Shown: piece after piece, positions 29,000 through 38,508 of the stretch
Layout: each line of letters opens with the position of its first letter
Numbering within the stretch: position 1 is the stretch's first letter
Origin: Bacteroidota bacterium
GTDB lineage: Bacteria > Bacteroidota > Bacteroidia > Chitinophagales > Chitinophagaceae
Direction of reading: 5' to 3'
Length of the DNA: 64,000 nt
Assembly: GCA_016711825.1 (NCBI GenBank)
Contig: JADJSG010000007.1
Coordinates: 248,001-312,000, forward strand
The notes under the pieces: generated by a model
Seen by the model: the letters and a program-made list of their open reading frames with translations, nothing else
What the model was told of the DNA's origin: nothing
The model's database searches: none
Translations under genes and position numbers: made by a program

Positions 29000-29193
29000 A
29001 AATTCAAAAAAACAAAAAATCCTTTTGATAACTTATGTAATTTATATTTTATCTTCGTTAGGCATAATAATAAACTGTCATAGCCTCTTAACTACTAAAT
29101 ATGTGTGTATTATTGAGGAGAAAAGTAGGTCTTATATGTAAGTTAGGCGTAATGCCACAGAACAATATAAACAAAAAAAGAAACAGAAAAAGA

Positions 29194-30165
29194 ATGAAAC
29201 GAATTTTGACATTTTTAGCAGTAGTTATTTCAGTGACAACTTTTGGACAAACAGCAAAAGAATATTTAGAATTAGGAATAACAAAACATAATAACAAAGA
29301 TTTTGAAGGAGCAATTAAAGAATATTCAAAAGCTATAAAAGTAGATAACAATTATACTGACGCTTATTTTAATAAAGGAACTTGTGAATTAGCACTTAAG
29401 GATTTCAAATCTGCTAAAAGGGACTTTGACAAAGCAATTGAAATTGACCCCAAATATATAAAGGCATATTACAGCAGAGCTTCTGTTTTTGTAAGCCAAC
29501 AAAAATACGTTGAAGCTTTACCTGATTTAGACAAAACAATTGAACTTGACCCAACAACACCAAACGCTTTGACTTTAAGAGGACAAATAAGAGCTCAAAT
29601 AGGAAATAAAAATGGTGCTTGTGAAGATTTTAATTCAGCCAAACAAAACGGTGACAAACAAGCCAACAAATATTTGCAACAATTTTGTGGAAACGAACAA
29701 CAAGTTGGAGAAAGTTTAATGTTAAATTGGCCAGATGAAGAAAACTGGAAAGTTGGAGACGACCAAGAAAATGAAACACAACACGTTTTGGATTTGATAC
29801 ATTCTAACGAAACAATAAATAAATGGACAGAATTAGGTAATATGACTTCAATAAAAGGAATCAAGGGTGTTCCAGTTGACAAAGCTATGAATTTGATGTT
29901 TGAGCAATCAAAAAAACAAGCTCCAAAATCAAAACTAACTTTCATTGAAAAAGACGAAAATGCAGAATATCCGTGGATAATATTTACTATTGAAAGTCCA
30001 AGTTTTAAAGACGATAAAACACCTGAAAGTCAATTATGGTATATAGTACAAGGAAAACAAGCATTATACACAAACTTTAGAGCAGTAAAAGAAGCCACAA
30101 TTTCACCTGAACTTAAAGAGAAATGGATTAAGTTTTTTAAATCAGGGAAAATTGTAAACAAATAA
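29194..30165 (+). CDS. Secreted TPR protein, accessory
   Basis: A predicted exported protein of 323 residues beginning MKRILTFLAVVISVTTFGQ, a clear signal peptide; the frame is open for 31 codons upstream but without a signal. Three TPR units occupy residues 22-125 (LGITKHNNKDFEGAIKEYSKAI, FNKGTCELALKDFKSAKRDFDKAI, YYSRASVFVSQQKYVEALPDLDKTI), followed by the common IGNKNGACEDFNSA end motif. Residues 160-323 form a separate domain that I do not recognise. Codon use is more A-rich (ACA, GAC, AAC) than the neighbours, which hints at separate acquisition. Confidence 0.65.
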   Translation: MKRILTFLAVVISVTTFGQTAKEYLELGITKHNNKDFEGAIKEYSKAIKVDNNYTDAYFNKGTCELALKDFKSAKRDFDKAIEIDPKYIKAYYSRASVFVSQQKYVEALPDLDKTIELDPTTPNALTLRGQIRAQIGNKNGACEDFNSAKQNGDKQANKYLQQFCGNEQQVGESLMLNWPDEENWKVGDDQENETQHVLDLIHSNETINKWTELGNMTSIKGIKGVPVDKAMNLMFEQSKKQAPKSKLTFIEKDENAEYPWIIFTIESPSFKDDKTPESQLWYIVQGKQALYTNFRAVKEATISPELKEKWIKFFKSGKIVNK

Positions 30166-30378
30166 TGCACTACAGCCAACAGCACCTACCCAAAAGGCGA
30201 GTTTTCGTCATCGCATGAATATTGAAAAGTAAAAGAATCTTGATTTTTTTAAAGTAATTTCGTTTTCAAACTACAGCCCTTCGAGTAGTTGCAAATCGTT
30301 TCACATTGCAAAAAGAAAGTTCACAACTATTTTTACAGCCAAACATAAACTACCTTGTCGACAATAAACATAAAGCTA

Positions 30379-31869
30379 ATGACAAATAAAATGCGAACCA
30401 TATTATACATATCAGCTGTTCTCATTTTAACCTACTTGACAACACCTGCTTTTACCCAACCTGGCACTTTAGACAATACTTTCGGCATAGGTGGGATAGT
30501 GAAGACTTCCCAAGGGAATTTTGGAGATAAGAGCAATTCAATGGCTATACAAAGTGATGGCAAAATACTGTATGGGGGTTACACTCAAAGCAGTTTTACG
30601 AATTCTGATTTTGCATTAGTGAGATGTAATGATGACGGCTCTTTAGACACCTCTTTTGGAATAGGTGGAAAGGTAAAGACAAATATTGAAAATCGAAGTG
30701 AAGGTCAATCAATTGCTATTCAAGCCAACGGCAAAATTCTACTTGGCGGATATTCACACTGGTTCATCAATTTAGTTCGATACAATAGCAATGGATCCCT
30801 GGATACTAACTTCGGCACCGGAGGCAAAGTAATTACTGATATTGAAGGTTATTATAGTGAGAAATGTAAATCATTGGCGATAAAGAGCAATGGCAAAATT
30901 CTGCTGGGGGGATATGGTCAAGAAAATGGTAACGACAAGTCTTATTTTATACTGGCTCAATACAATGATGACGGTACTTTAGATAGCACTTTTGGCATAG
31001 GTGGAAAAGTCATTGGAAGGGCTGGCAAGGCCAATTCAATGATGATCCAAAGTGATGGAAAAATTCTGCTTGGAGGATCTTACAACTTTAATTTTGCTTT
31101 GGTACGATACCATGCAAATGGGACTTTGGACAGTACGTTTGGCACTGGAGGAGAAATAATTACTCCGGTTGGAAGTTCTAGCGAAGGTAATGCACTCAGT
31201 ATTCAGAGCGATGGGAAAATTGTGCTTGGTGGATATGCAGACGCTTGCTTCGCATTAGTGCGATACAATAGCGATGGCACTTTAGATAACACTTTTGGCA
31301 TAGGAGGAAAAGTCATTGGAAGCCCCGGAAAGGCTAATACTTTGACCATACAAAGTGATGGGAAAATATTGATTGGAGGGGCATCCAATTCAACCATTGC
31401 TTTAGTGCGATACAATGTCAATGGGACTTTAGATAGTACGTTTGGCGTAGGAGGAAAAGTAATTACAGTGGTAGATAGTTCTAGCGAAGGTAATTCACTC
31501 CGCATGCAGAGCGATGGAAAAATAGTATTGGCTGGCTATAGTTACAACGGTACTAAAACAGATATGACTTTATTGTGTTATGATGCTGATGCAGTTGGAA
31601 TAGAAGAAACTGACAGTAAAAAGTTAGTTAGCAGAATATACCCCAATCCATTTAATTCTTCTGTTACTGTGCAATTTAATACACCACTCCATAACGCTGC
31701 GATCATAATCTATAGTGTTTCTGGACAAATTGCAGAACAAATAACAAATTTTTCAGGTCATGAAATACAACTTTCTCGTAAAAACTTAAAAAGCGGTATT
31801 TATTTCCTTTGTTTGAAAGAAGCATATAAAATCATTGCGGTAGAAAAATTAGTAATCAGCGACAATTAA
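30379..31869 (+). CDS. Secreted delta-60-repeat protein with T9SS sorting domain
   Basis: About 496 residues. After a signal peptide (LTTPAFTQ) come about eight delta-60 repeats of the form GTLDxTFGxGGKVxT...AxxxQSDGKILLGG...FALVRYNxxG, which are thought to form beta-propeller-like structures. The last 80 residues are a type A T9SS sorting domain (RIYPNPFNSSVTVQF, GQIAEQI, LKSGIYFLCL), so secretion by the Por system is predicted. The frame opens at TTG upstream; I take the ATG giving MTNKMRTILY, with MRTILY an equally possible start. Confidence 0.75.
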   Translation: MTNKMRTILYISAVLILTYLTTPAFTQPGTLDNTFGIGGIVKTSQGNFGDKSNSMAIQSDGKILYGGYTQSSFTNSDFALVRCNDDGSLDTSFGIGGKVKTNIENRSEGQSIAIQANGKILLGGYSHWFINLVRYNSNGSLDTNFGTGGKVITDIEGYYSEKCKSLAIKSNGKILLGGYGQENGNDKSYFILAQYNDDGTLDSTFGIGGKVIGRAGKANSMMIQSDGKILLGGSYNFNFALVRYHANGTLDSTFGTGGEIITPVGSSSEGNALSIQSDGKIVLGGYADACFALVRYNSDGTLDNTFGIGGKVIGSPGKANTLTIQSDGKILIGGASNSTIALVRYNVNGTLDSTFGVGGKVITVVDSSSEGNSLRMQSDGKIVLAGYSYNGTKTDMTLLCYDADAVGIEETDSKKLVSRIYPNPFNSSVTVQFNTPLHNAAIIIYSVSGQIAEQITNFSGHEIQLSRKNLKSGIYFLCLKEAYKIIAVEKLVISDN

Positions 31870-32390
31870 ATTCTTTCAGGGCAGACAATATAACTGACCA
31901 GCTTTGAGACACTTCACATTTATGCTCGCATCCAAATCTGTTTTGCTTTCATAGGTATGATTATTCAAAAACTTTGGACGAATGAGCTTTACATGTTCAT
32001 CTACCCTTTTACTAATCATTTTCTTCGCTTGGTCATTATATTCTATTCTTCCTGTCCGGCGTAGGAATAATGCGTAGATATTGGTGTTCACCTCCAGTGC
32101 CTACTTATTTTTCAAATGATTTTATCATTTCCATTCTTATCTGCAACAAAAGGTGTCCAATAATTTTAATTCAATCAATTTAGTTTAATTGCCATTCGCT
32201 TAATTCTAGTGTGTTGGCATTATACAGATAGGCATTTAAATACTTACAATATCGAATTGATATTAAACTTGATTCAAAATGAATAGCTCAGCAGATGAAA
32301 TCTCAGCGTAAACAGATGCTGACATTTAAATTAAAACGCCTGATGAATAAAGCAGTGGGGCTTAGCTCAATGAAGTATTTGCCCTTGAAT
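31870..32390. other. Gene-free stretch of about 520 bp
   Basis: A short minus-strand frame of 71 codons exists near its left end but has no signal, motif or ribosome-site support. Nothing else recognisable. Confidence 0.5.
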
Positions 32391-32460
32391 GCTAGCCGCG
32401 ATAGCAGTGGATAGCCCGCAGCAAAGCGAGGACTAGCAACGAATAGCGCGAAGTAGCTGA
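32391..32460. repeat. GC-richer structured intergenic element
   Basis: About 70 bp containing GCCGCGATAGCAGTGGATAG, AGCCCGCAGCAAAGCGAGGA and GAATAGCGCGAAG. It is clearly richer in G and C than its flanks and has self-complementary CGCG blocks. From memory it resembles a conserved hairpin-like sequence scattered in Bacteroidota intergenic regions. I see only this one copy here. Confidence 0.4.
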
Positions 32461-32547
32461 AGATAGTAAGTCTGCCTAGCTCCTAAAAAAATAATTAAAA
32501 CCAATTAATGTTCATAATCATCATAGATTCAAAAGCAAATTGAAGAG

Positions 32548-33849
32548 TTATAGTATAAAATGAAACATTTTCCAATAGATAGACAATCCGATAAATAGGA
32601 TATAAACGAATGTATTAACCAGTAACAAATATCTTGCAAATGTGTTCCATTTCATATGTCGAAAAAGATGAAAGATGTACAAAATCAACGGAATGATTAT
32701 CAATACTAACAGATATGGCAAATAGGATGCAGTTGTGGCAATCACAGAATGGCTATCATAGTATGGAGAGGGAAAATAAAAAATGCTTTGGTTTCGGATG
32801 AGTACATAACTTAATAGACACAAGGCGAAATTTAAAACCGCAAATCCAAGTTTTACAAAATTTACTTGATGCCTTAGCGATTTGAGAAATTGGATAAAAA
32901 AATAAATTGAGGAAAAGAAAAACAACATCCCTCCCAATAGTATGAAAATAAAAAAGGGTTTAAAATTTTGAGGTGTTTTGTATTGGACAAATCGATGATA
33001 ATTAGTATTGTCTGGAAACAATTCATCAAAATTTAATGAATGATTACCTTTTGCTAATTCATCGTTTAGGTTGAAGGTGATACGCCGATTGTAATCGTGA
33101 AAAAAATAGGTATGAATAAGCCCATTTTCGATATCGTAAATAGTCGTATATAAAGTGCCATCTCCTATTTTAGCCCGGTGTACACTCATAGTATCAGAGA
33201 GTGCAGTGCAAAAAGCAAGATTGTTTTCCACTTTTTTATTCTTCAAAAAATCAAGCCCTTTGCAATAACGCTCTATTTTTATGGTGCTTAGATCTTTGGT
33301 ATCTGCAACGCTAAAATTGGCTAATAAAAATGTATCATCATTTCCTAATGTCATTTTGTTTGCTTCTACCACTAAGTACTTACCTGATTTGTCTGCAAAT
33401 AATAACATACCCCCATTAAATAGTGGACTGCCATTGAGAATATGTAAATTCAAATTATTGAGAAATATGTATACTTCATCCACGGTTTTGCATTGTTGCA
33501 TAATCTTTTTTAAATGATTGTATGCAAAGTCTTTTTTAGTGGTGTCTTTATCGGGAATATTAGATTTGTGGGGCATTGTAAACGCATCAAAAACAAGTCC
33601 ATATTCATTCATCGCCCCATCGGGTTTTTCGTTGCGTCTGTACCCAACATATACAGCACCAAATTGATTTTGAGTGCTTTTTTCAAACCAAATTCTACCA
33701 TCCATACCCCAGCTGTCTTCATTATTGCCCACCATGGTTTTGCCATCGATAGTCAATTTATACATACTACATGCATATATTGTAACAAACGGCAACATCC
33801 CTATTGAAATCAATAAAACTATTTTTACACCCCATTTAAACATATTCAA
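32548..33849 (-). CDS. Ntn-hydrolase-like protein with C-terminal membrane domain
   Basis: 433 residues. The N terminus is a signal-like segment ending YACSMYKLTIDGKTMVGNNEDS. The Cys at residue 27 would become the N-terminal nucleophile, as in the choloylglycine hydrolase / acyltransferase C45 group of Ntn hydrolases, where a C-x-x-x...G-N-N-x-D pattern is typical. DGAMNEYGLVFDAF at about 77-90 also fits. From about residue 300 there are four hydrophobic helices. Substrate unknown. The fusion of an exported Ntn domain to a membrane tail is unusual to me, and the enzyme assignment is inferred from short motifs. Confidence 0.55.
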   Translation of the reverse strand: MNMFKWGVKIVLLISIGMLPFVTIYACSMYKLTIDGKTMVGNNEDSWGMDGRIWFEKSTQNQFGAVYVGYRRNEKPDGAMNEYGLVFDAFTMPHKSNIPDKDTTKKDFAYNHLKKIMQQCKTVDEVYIFLNNLNLHILNGSPLFNGGMLLFADKSGKYLVVEANKMTLGNDDTFLLANFSVADTKDLSTIKIERYCKGLDFLKNKKVENNLAFCTALSDTMSVHRAKIGDGTLYTTIYDIENGLIHTYFFHDYNRRITFNLNDELAKGNHSLNFDELFPDNTNYHRFVQYKTPQNFKPFFIFILLGGMLFFFSSIYFFIQFLKSLRHQVNFVKLGFAVLNFALCLLSYVLIRNQSIFYFPSPYYDSHSVIATTASYLPYLLVLIIIPLILYIFHLFRHMKWNTFARYLLLVNTFVYILFIGLSIYWKMFHFIL

Positions 33850-33989
33850 TATTCTTTATTTTGGCAAGATCTATAAACCACATGGTTTAATAATGTTTCG
33901 CTGTCTTTAAAACGGAATACAAACAAGCATTATTATCACAAAATACAGGTTTATTTTTATACACTTTAGGTAAAATCACTTTCGCTCAT

Positions 33990-33998
33990 TACATTTGC
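33990..33998 (+). promoter_or_regulatory. -7 box TACATTTGC for tRNA-Leu
   Basis: Perfect TAnnTTTGC match 17 bp before the tRNA 5' end, which would give a leader of roughly ten bases. Confidence 0.5.
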
Positions 33999-34014
33999 AA
34001 CCTACTTATAAAAT

Positions 34015-34098
34015 GCGTGGGTGGCGAAACTGGTAGACGCGCTACTTTGAGGTGGTAGTGTTCGCAAGGACTTGGGAGTTCGAATCTCCTCTCGCGCA
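34015..34098 (+). tRNA. tRNA-Leu (anticodon GAG)
   Basis: An 84-nt class II tRNA. The acceptor strands GCGTGGG and CTCGCGC pair, including two G-T wobbles, with discriminator A. The D-loop region is TGGCGAAACTGGTAGACGCG. The anticodon loop TTGAGGT gives GAG, read as Leu. A long variable arm (TGTTCGCAAGGACTT) and the T arm GGGAGTTCGAATCTCC follow. CCA is not encoded. Confidence 0.95.
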
Positions 34099-34153
34099 CT
34101 TTTTTTCTTTGAGTACATTTTTGTTTTGACAAATAAATGCTCATTGCACTATC

Positions 34154-34226
34154 TATCGGTCATGATGCGTTTACTTTTTTTCTTCATTGCAAAAAAGTAA
34201 ACTGAAGCTAGACCGATATTTTTTTT
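34154..34226 (+). terminator. Two-part hairpin terminator after tRNA-Leu
   Basis: Outer arms TATCGGTC and GACCGATA enclose inner arms GTTTACTTTTTT and AAAAAAGTAAAC, with a small internal loop between them, and eight T residues follow. This is strong terminator-like geometry just before the next gene. Confidence 0.6.
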
Positions 34227-34304
34227 ACCATTTTTTTATGTTTTCAGATTCTGACTTGCAGGATATTTATTTAATTTTACACTTCATTAAATATATTGTA
34301 GCCC

Positions 34305-35210
34305 ATGAGATTTTTATTGTTGATGCTTTTGTTCATAATGCCTTTTTTTGCAAGTGCTCAGACAGCCATCTTGCGACACAATATCGTATATTTAGAAAGT
34401 GAAGAATTGTTTAAGCTTTATTCTGTTGGCACATTTGCACATCAAACTTACAAAGTAAAAAATTTACAAGACCAAGACCTGATATTGATTGACCAGACAA
34501 CCCTTCGAAATAATCAAGGCACCTTGTTGATGAAGTTTATATTTATGGATATGCCCCAAATGGAAGCATATATGCCTTTAAACGTTAATTATAAAAAACA
34601 ACTTGCTCGTCTTTTGGTCAATTATAATGTCATAAAAAACAATACTTTAAATGAACAGGGGGTTCAATTGTTTTGCAAAAATTATCATATAAACAATTAC
34701 CCTTCTAAATACATTTCAGAAGAAATAACAGGGAATACAGAAGTTAAAAAAGAAGTGAACAAAGCAGAAAAGCAGCTGGTTAAAAAAGAAATCAAAAAAG
34801 AAACAAAACCTGTTCAGGAACCTGTGAGTGTTAATGAAGAAACGGCTGAAAACAACTTTGAACAAAGCGATGAAAAAGAGCAAGTGGTATTGGATGAAAA
34901 CGGCAATGTGAAACGCGATATTACCCAGCAAATTTATTTGAGTGGCAGTAAAATACGTCAGGATTATAAAGAAATTGGAAGTTATACTTCGGAAGTAAAA
35001 ATGTTGTTAGGCCAAGAAGGTAGACAAATCACCATATTTACATTAGATGGCCAAAAAGTAGCCATTTCAAGGTTTATCAACGGAGATGAACAATGTGAAT
35101 TACTTACTATCCGCGACAATAAAACATGGAATATCCCCATCCCTAAAGGCGATATGTATGTTATAGTAAAAGATATTGTAAAGGTCTTATCTGAAAGAAT
35201 GTATCTGTAA
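34305..35210 (+). CDS. Secreted protein of unknown function
   Basis: 301 residues with a signal peptide (MRFLLLMLLFIMPFFASAQ). Residues 20-140 look like a globular domain. Residues about 145-190 are a highly charged Lys/Glu-rich linker (repeats of KKEIKKE type). Residues about 200-301 form a second domain with IYLSGSKIRQDY and TIFTLDGQKVAISRF. No family is recognised. It converges on the large gliding-type gene, leaving only four bases between stops. Confidence 0.6.
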   Translation: MRFLLLMLLFIMPFFASAQTAILRHNIVYLESEELFKLYSVGTFAHQTYKVKNLQDQDLILIDQTTLRNNQGTLLMKFIFMDMPQMEAYMPLNVNYKKQLARLLVNYNVIKNNTLNEQGVQLFCKNYHINNYPSKYISEEITGNTEVKKEVNKAEKQLVKKEIKKETKPVQEPVSVNEETAENNFEQSDEKEQVVLDENGNVKRDITQQIYLSGSKIRQDYKEIGSYTSEVKMLLGQEGRQITIFTLDGQKVAISRFINGDEQCELLTIRDNKTWNIPIPKGDMYVIVKDIVKVLSERMYL

Positions 35211-35214
35211 TGAA

Positions 35215-37854
35215 TTACCTGATAAGCGTCACATCACCTTTAATGGTTTGTTCTTTACCTGTGCTGAGACAGCTATAACGGATAAAATAATAATAAGTTC
35301 CTATTTCATTTTCAATGCCTTTGGTTTTTCCATCCCAGCTGTCATTGATATTTTGCGATTTGAATGCGATACCACCCCATCGATTGTAAATGATGAACTC
35401 TTTGATGTCAATACCTTTTATATTCAGTATTTTAAATTCATCATTCTTTAAATCGTTGTTTGGAGAAAAGGCATTGGGAATCACTAAATTGTCACAGCAA
35501 ATTCTTTCTTCTAAACGGATGGTCGCCAATTCGATACATTGATTTGCATCGCTTACAGTAATGGTATACAAACCTGCTACCTGAATTGATGAAAAAATGC
35601 CATCGCTTGAAGTTACATTTCCAGGATTTAATACATATGTTTTATTTCCTACCCCCCCTGTAACATTAGCAAATATTTGCGCATCTAAATTGCTCCCACA
35701 ATTCCCTGCTGTATATCGAAGATTCTCAAATTTCATTCTTTCGGGGCTATTGATTTGAACAACAGTGGTATTGCTACAACTGTTGATATCAGAAACGGTG
35801 ATGGTGTAAATACCCGCACTTAAATTATTAAAATCACCCATGGCATCTGTACCATTGCCAGGGTTAATTGTATAAATAAAAATGGGTGCATTGCCTGTTG
35901 CTGTTGCGTTGATACTGCCATCTGAACTGCCAAAGCAGGATACTGCAGTAGCTGTTACTGAAGTAAAATTAGGGGCATTTTGATTGAGCAAAGTCGCTAA
36001 TGTCGATTTTGTACATCCAGTAGCATCTTTAACAATTACCGTATAAGTACCTGAAGTAAGATTTGAAAAAATCGTGTCTGTACCAAAGGGACCTCCATTC
36101 GAATAACTTAAGTTTCCAATACCCCCATAAGCACTTATCTTGATAATACCATCATTGTTAGGATTACATCCTGGTTGGGTAATGGTTGTTTGTGTAATAA
36201 CGATTTCGGGCGGTTGCGATAATGAAGTGGTGGTAGAAGCAGTACAACCAGTGGCATCGGTTGCAATGATGGTATAATTGTTGGCATTTAAACCCGTAAA
36301 TTGACCATTTGGACTGGTAGCACCGGTAGGAATAATACTGTATGTAACGCCACCTATCCCCCCACTAAATTGAACATTGATTTGTCCTGACGCATCATTG
36401 AAACAATTTAAATTGCTGGTGTTTATGGAAACAAATAAAATAGGTAAAGGTTGTACTAAAAGCACCGTACTGCTGATACTGCATCCATTGGCATCTGTAG
36501 CGGTTACAGTATATGTACCCACTATCAAAGAGTTGAAAGTACCATTGTTGTTGGTAAGGTTTAATGGCGCTAAATGGTATAGAAAGGGTCCATTACCACC
36601 AGTTGCCAAGGCATTGATACCACCTGTATTGCCACCATTACATGAAATATTATTTGGTGCCACAGCAACCCATGATATGGGATTGGAAGCCGTAATCGTA
36701 ATGGTAGATGACTTTGTGCAACCAGCAGCATCAGACAAGGTAATGGTATACGTGCCAGCACCCAGGTTATTAAAAATCCCCGTATTGTTGCTCAATCCTC
36801 CAGGTTGCAAGGTATAAGTGGGGATACCCGTAATGCCTGTGCCATTTGCTGTAATTGCGCCGGTGTTGTTGTTAAAACAAGAATTATTTACCAAGGTAAG
36901 GTTTAAACCCAGCGTAGTGACTGTTTTGGTGATGGTAGAAGCCGAATTGCAAGGACCACTTACTGTAAATGTAACATTATAGGTACCAGGAGATGTAAAA
37001 TTGTGGGTAGGATTGGGCAAGTTGCTGATATTGTTGGCTCCTGCTAAAGGGTCACCAAAATTCCAATTAAAAATCGTTGGACATAAAATAGAGGTATTGG
37101 TAAATTGATATTCCAAACCATTGCCAGTGCAGGCAAAACTAAAATCAGCTGCATTCGGACTGGCTTCGCTAATGGTAATATCATCGATAGCAACCCCATC
37201 ATAATCGTTGCAAATAGAGCCTGCACCAAAAGCAAACCTAAACTGCACATTGGGCATTCCGGCTAGGTTCGATAAACAATGTTGTGCGGTAACCCATCCC
37301 AAACTGCCACCGCCACCCAAACAATTGCCATTGGTGGGTAATGAAGTGCCTGACCATCCATGACGTGGAGTTGCTAATGTACTAAGTGCGGTGATATTGG
37401 AACTGTTAAACCAATTTGCATTCATACAATCTACAGGGTCGTTAGGAGTACCCACATTGGTCCATGTCAGGCCATTGTTCGTGGTATATTGAAACGTGGC
37501 CCCGTCATATTGATTTTCCGTTTCCCAATAGATTTTAAATTTGATATGTGGATTTACTACATTGGTAAAATCAAAACAAGGGCTCAGCAAATAGGAACGT
37601 TCGTTAAAATTATAAAATGATCCTGATAAACCGCCTACAGTCCAACAACGAATACCATTGCCTGCTGTTTGTATGATTGCCTTAGCGGGTGTACCCCAAG
37701 CCCAATCGTCGCCTACCCCTCCACTCACCCAGCTACCGCCATTGAGTTCAAAACTTTCATTATAAGGAAAAGTATTGATGGTAACACCACATTGAGCCTT
37801 TGATTGATGACAAAAGCACCCTAAAAAAAATAGGATAAAAAAGATATTTTTCAT
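35215..37854 (-). CDS. Large SprB-repeat surface protein with type B T9SS domain
   Basis: 879 residues, predicted to be secreted by the type IX system and attached to the cell surface. Order: signal peptide (ends QSKAQ); an N-terminal jelly-roll-like region at about 25-235 (YNESFELNGG, PCFDFTNVVNPHIKFKIYWE); a PKD domain (FNWNFGDP...SPGTYNVTFTVSG) near 240-310; six SprB-type repeats at about 315-785, each ending like GTYTITLSDAAGCTKSSTITI; and a C-terminal gliding-associated domain (VIPNAFSPNNDLKNDEFKI, YNRWGGIAF, WDGKTKGIENEIGTYYYFI). Adhesion or gliding is inferred from the family. Confidence 0.85.
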   Translation of the reverse strand: MKNIFFILFFLGCFCHQSKAQCGVTINTFPYNESFELNGGSWVSGGVGDDWAWGTPAKAIIQTAGNGIRCWTVGGLSGSFYNFNERSYLLSPCFDFTNVVNPHIKFKIYWETENQYDGATFQYTTNNGLTWTNVGTPNDPVDCMNANWFNSSNITALSTLATPRHGWSGTSLPTNGNCLGGGGSLGWVTAQHCLSNLAGMPNVQFRFAFGAGSICNDYDGVAIDDITISEASPNAADFSFACTGNGLEYQFTNTSILCPTIFNWNFGDPLAGANNISNLPNPTHNFTSPGTYNVTFTVSGPCNSASTITKTVTTLGLNLTLVNNSCFNNNTGAITANGTGITGIPTYTLQPGGLSNNTGIFNNLGAGTYTITLSDAAGCTKSSTITITASNPISWVAVAPNNISCNGGNTGGINALATGGNGPFLYHLAPLNLTNNNGTFNSLIVGTYTVTATDANGCSISSTVLLVQPLPILFVSINTSNLNCFNDASGQINVQFSGGIGGVTYSIIPTGATSPNGQFTGLNANNYTIIATDATGCTASTTTSLSQPPEIVITQTTITQPGCNPNNDGIIKISAYGGIGNLSYSNGGPFGTDTIFSNLTSGTYTVIVKDATGCTKSTLATLLNQNAPNFTSVTATAVSCFGSSDGSINATATGNAPIFIYTINPGNGTDAMGDFNNLSAGIYTITVSDINSCSNTTVVQINSPERMKFENLRYTAGNCGSNLDAQIFANVTGGVGNKTYVLNPGNVTSSDGIFSSIQVAGLYTITVSDANQCIELATIRLEERICCDNLVIPNAFSPNNDLKNDEFKILNIKGIDIKEFIIYNRWGGIAFKSQNINDSWDGKTKGIENEIGTYYYFIRYSCLSTGKEQTIKGDVTLIR

Positions 37855-38046
37855 TGAATAATTTAATAATTGGTAGGTTATTCTTTGAAAACTTGTTTAC
37901 AAATATACAATGAAGCAGTGCAACTAAAAAAACTTATAAGTTATGGAATTGTTTCCTCCTCATAATTATAATAATGATTAGGACAAAGTAAATCCAGTTT
38001 AATGACATGTATTGAAAGTATTGATTGATATACCCCAAAGTTTATG

Positions 38047-38505
38047 TTATTCTTCCTTATTCAACTGTTTAATCAGGGAAACAATTTGTTTATCAATCGG
38101 CAAAGTTAAATCTTGCATAGTGAGCTGTTGGATTGGAATCCATCGAAATAAACACTCTTCATGACCAAGCTGTTTAAAATTTAAGGGCTTAGTCTGGAAG
38201 TCGCAAGAAGGCATTTGAAGGGGTTTTACTTGATAGTATACACTAATCACTTGAGAATCATTAAAGGCTGACAATTGAAAAAAATCGGTGGTGTAAATAT
38301 GATTGATAACCTCTATTTCTACATCGAGTTCTTCTTTCCATTCCCGAATCAGACAGTCTTTGAGACCTTCGCCCCATTCAAGCCCACCGCCTGGAAATTT
38401 AGTGAAACAAAAATCAGCAATGCGCTCATCACTTACCAATACTTTTTCATCTTCATGTATCCAAATACCATAAACCCGAATATTAAAGTTTTTCATGTTA
38501 GCCAT
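38047..38505 (-). CDS. Nudix hydrolase
   Basis: 152 residues with the Nudix box GGGLEWGEGLKDCLIREWKEELDVEIEV at about 39-66 (split here as GGGLEWGE and REWKEEL), which binds the metal and hydrolyses nucleoside diphosphate derivatives. Substrate unknown. It starts three bases after the E1 dehydrogenase stop on the same strand and is probably co-transcribed with it. Confidence 0.85.
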   Translation of the reverse strand: MANMKNFNIRVYGIWIHEDEKVLVSDERIADFCFTKFPGGGLEWGEGLKDCLIREWKEELDVEIEVINHIYTTDFFQLSAFNDSQVISVYYQVKPLQMPSCDFQTKPLNFKQLGHEECLFRWIPIQQLTMQDLTLPIDKQIVSLIKQLNKEE

Positions 38506-38508
38506 GAT

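Noticed and set aside
28901..29083. 60-codon frame
   Set aside because: It lies over the MITE-like element and shows no protein features.
29131..30360. Integron-like attC boundaries around the accessory TPR gene
   Set aside because: GTTAGGC occurs upstream, but no matching RYYYAAC/GTTRRRY pair is found downstream.
31876..32091. 71-residue minus-strand frame
   Set aside because: No recognisable motif, start context or neighbour support.
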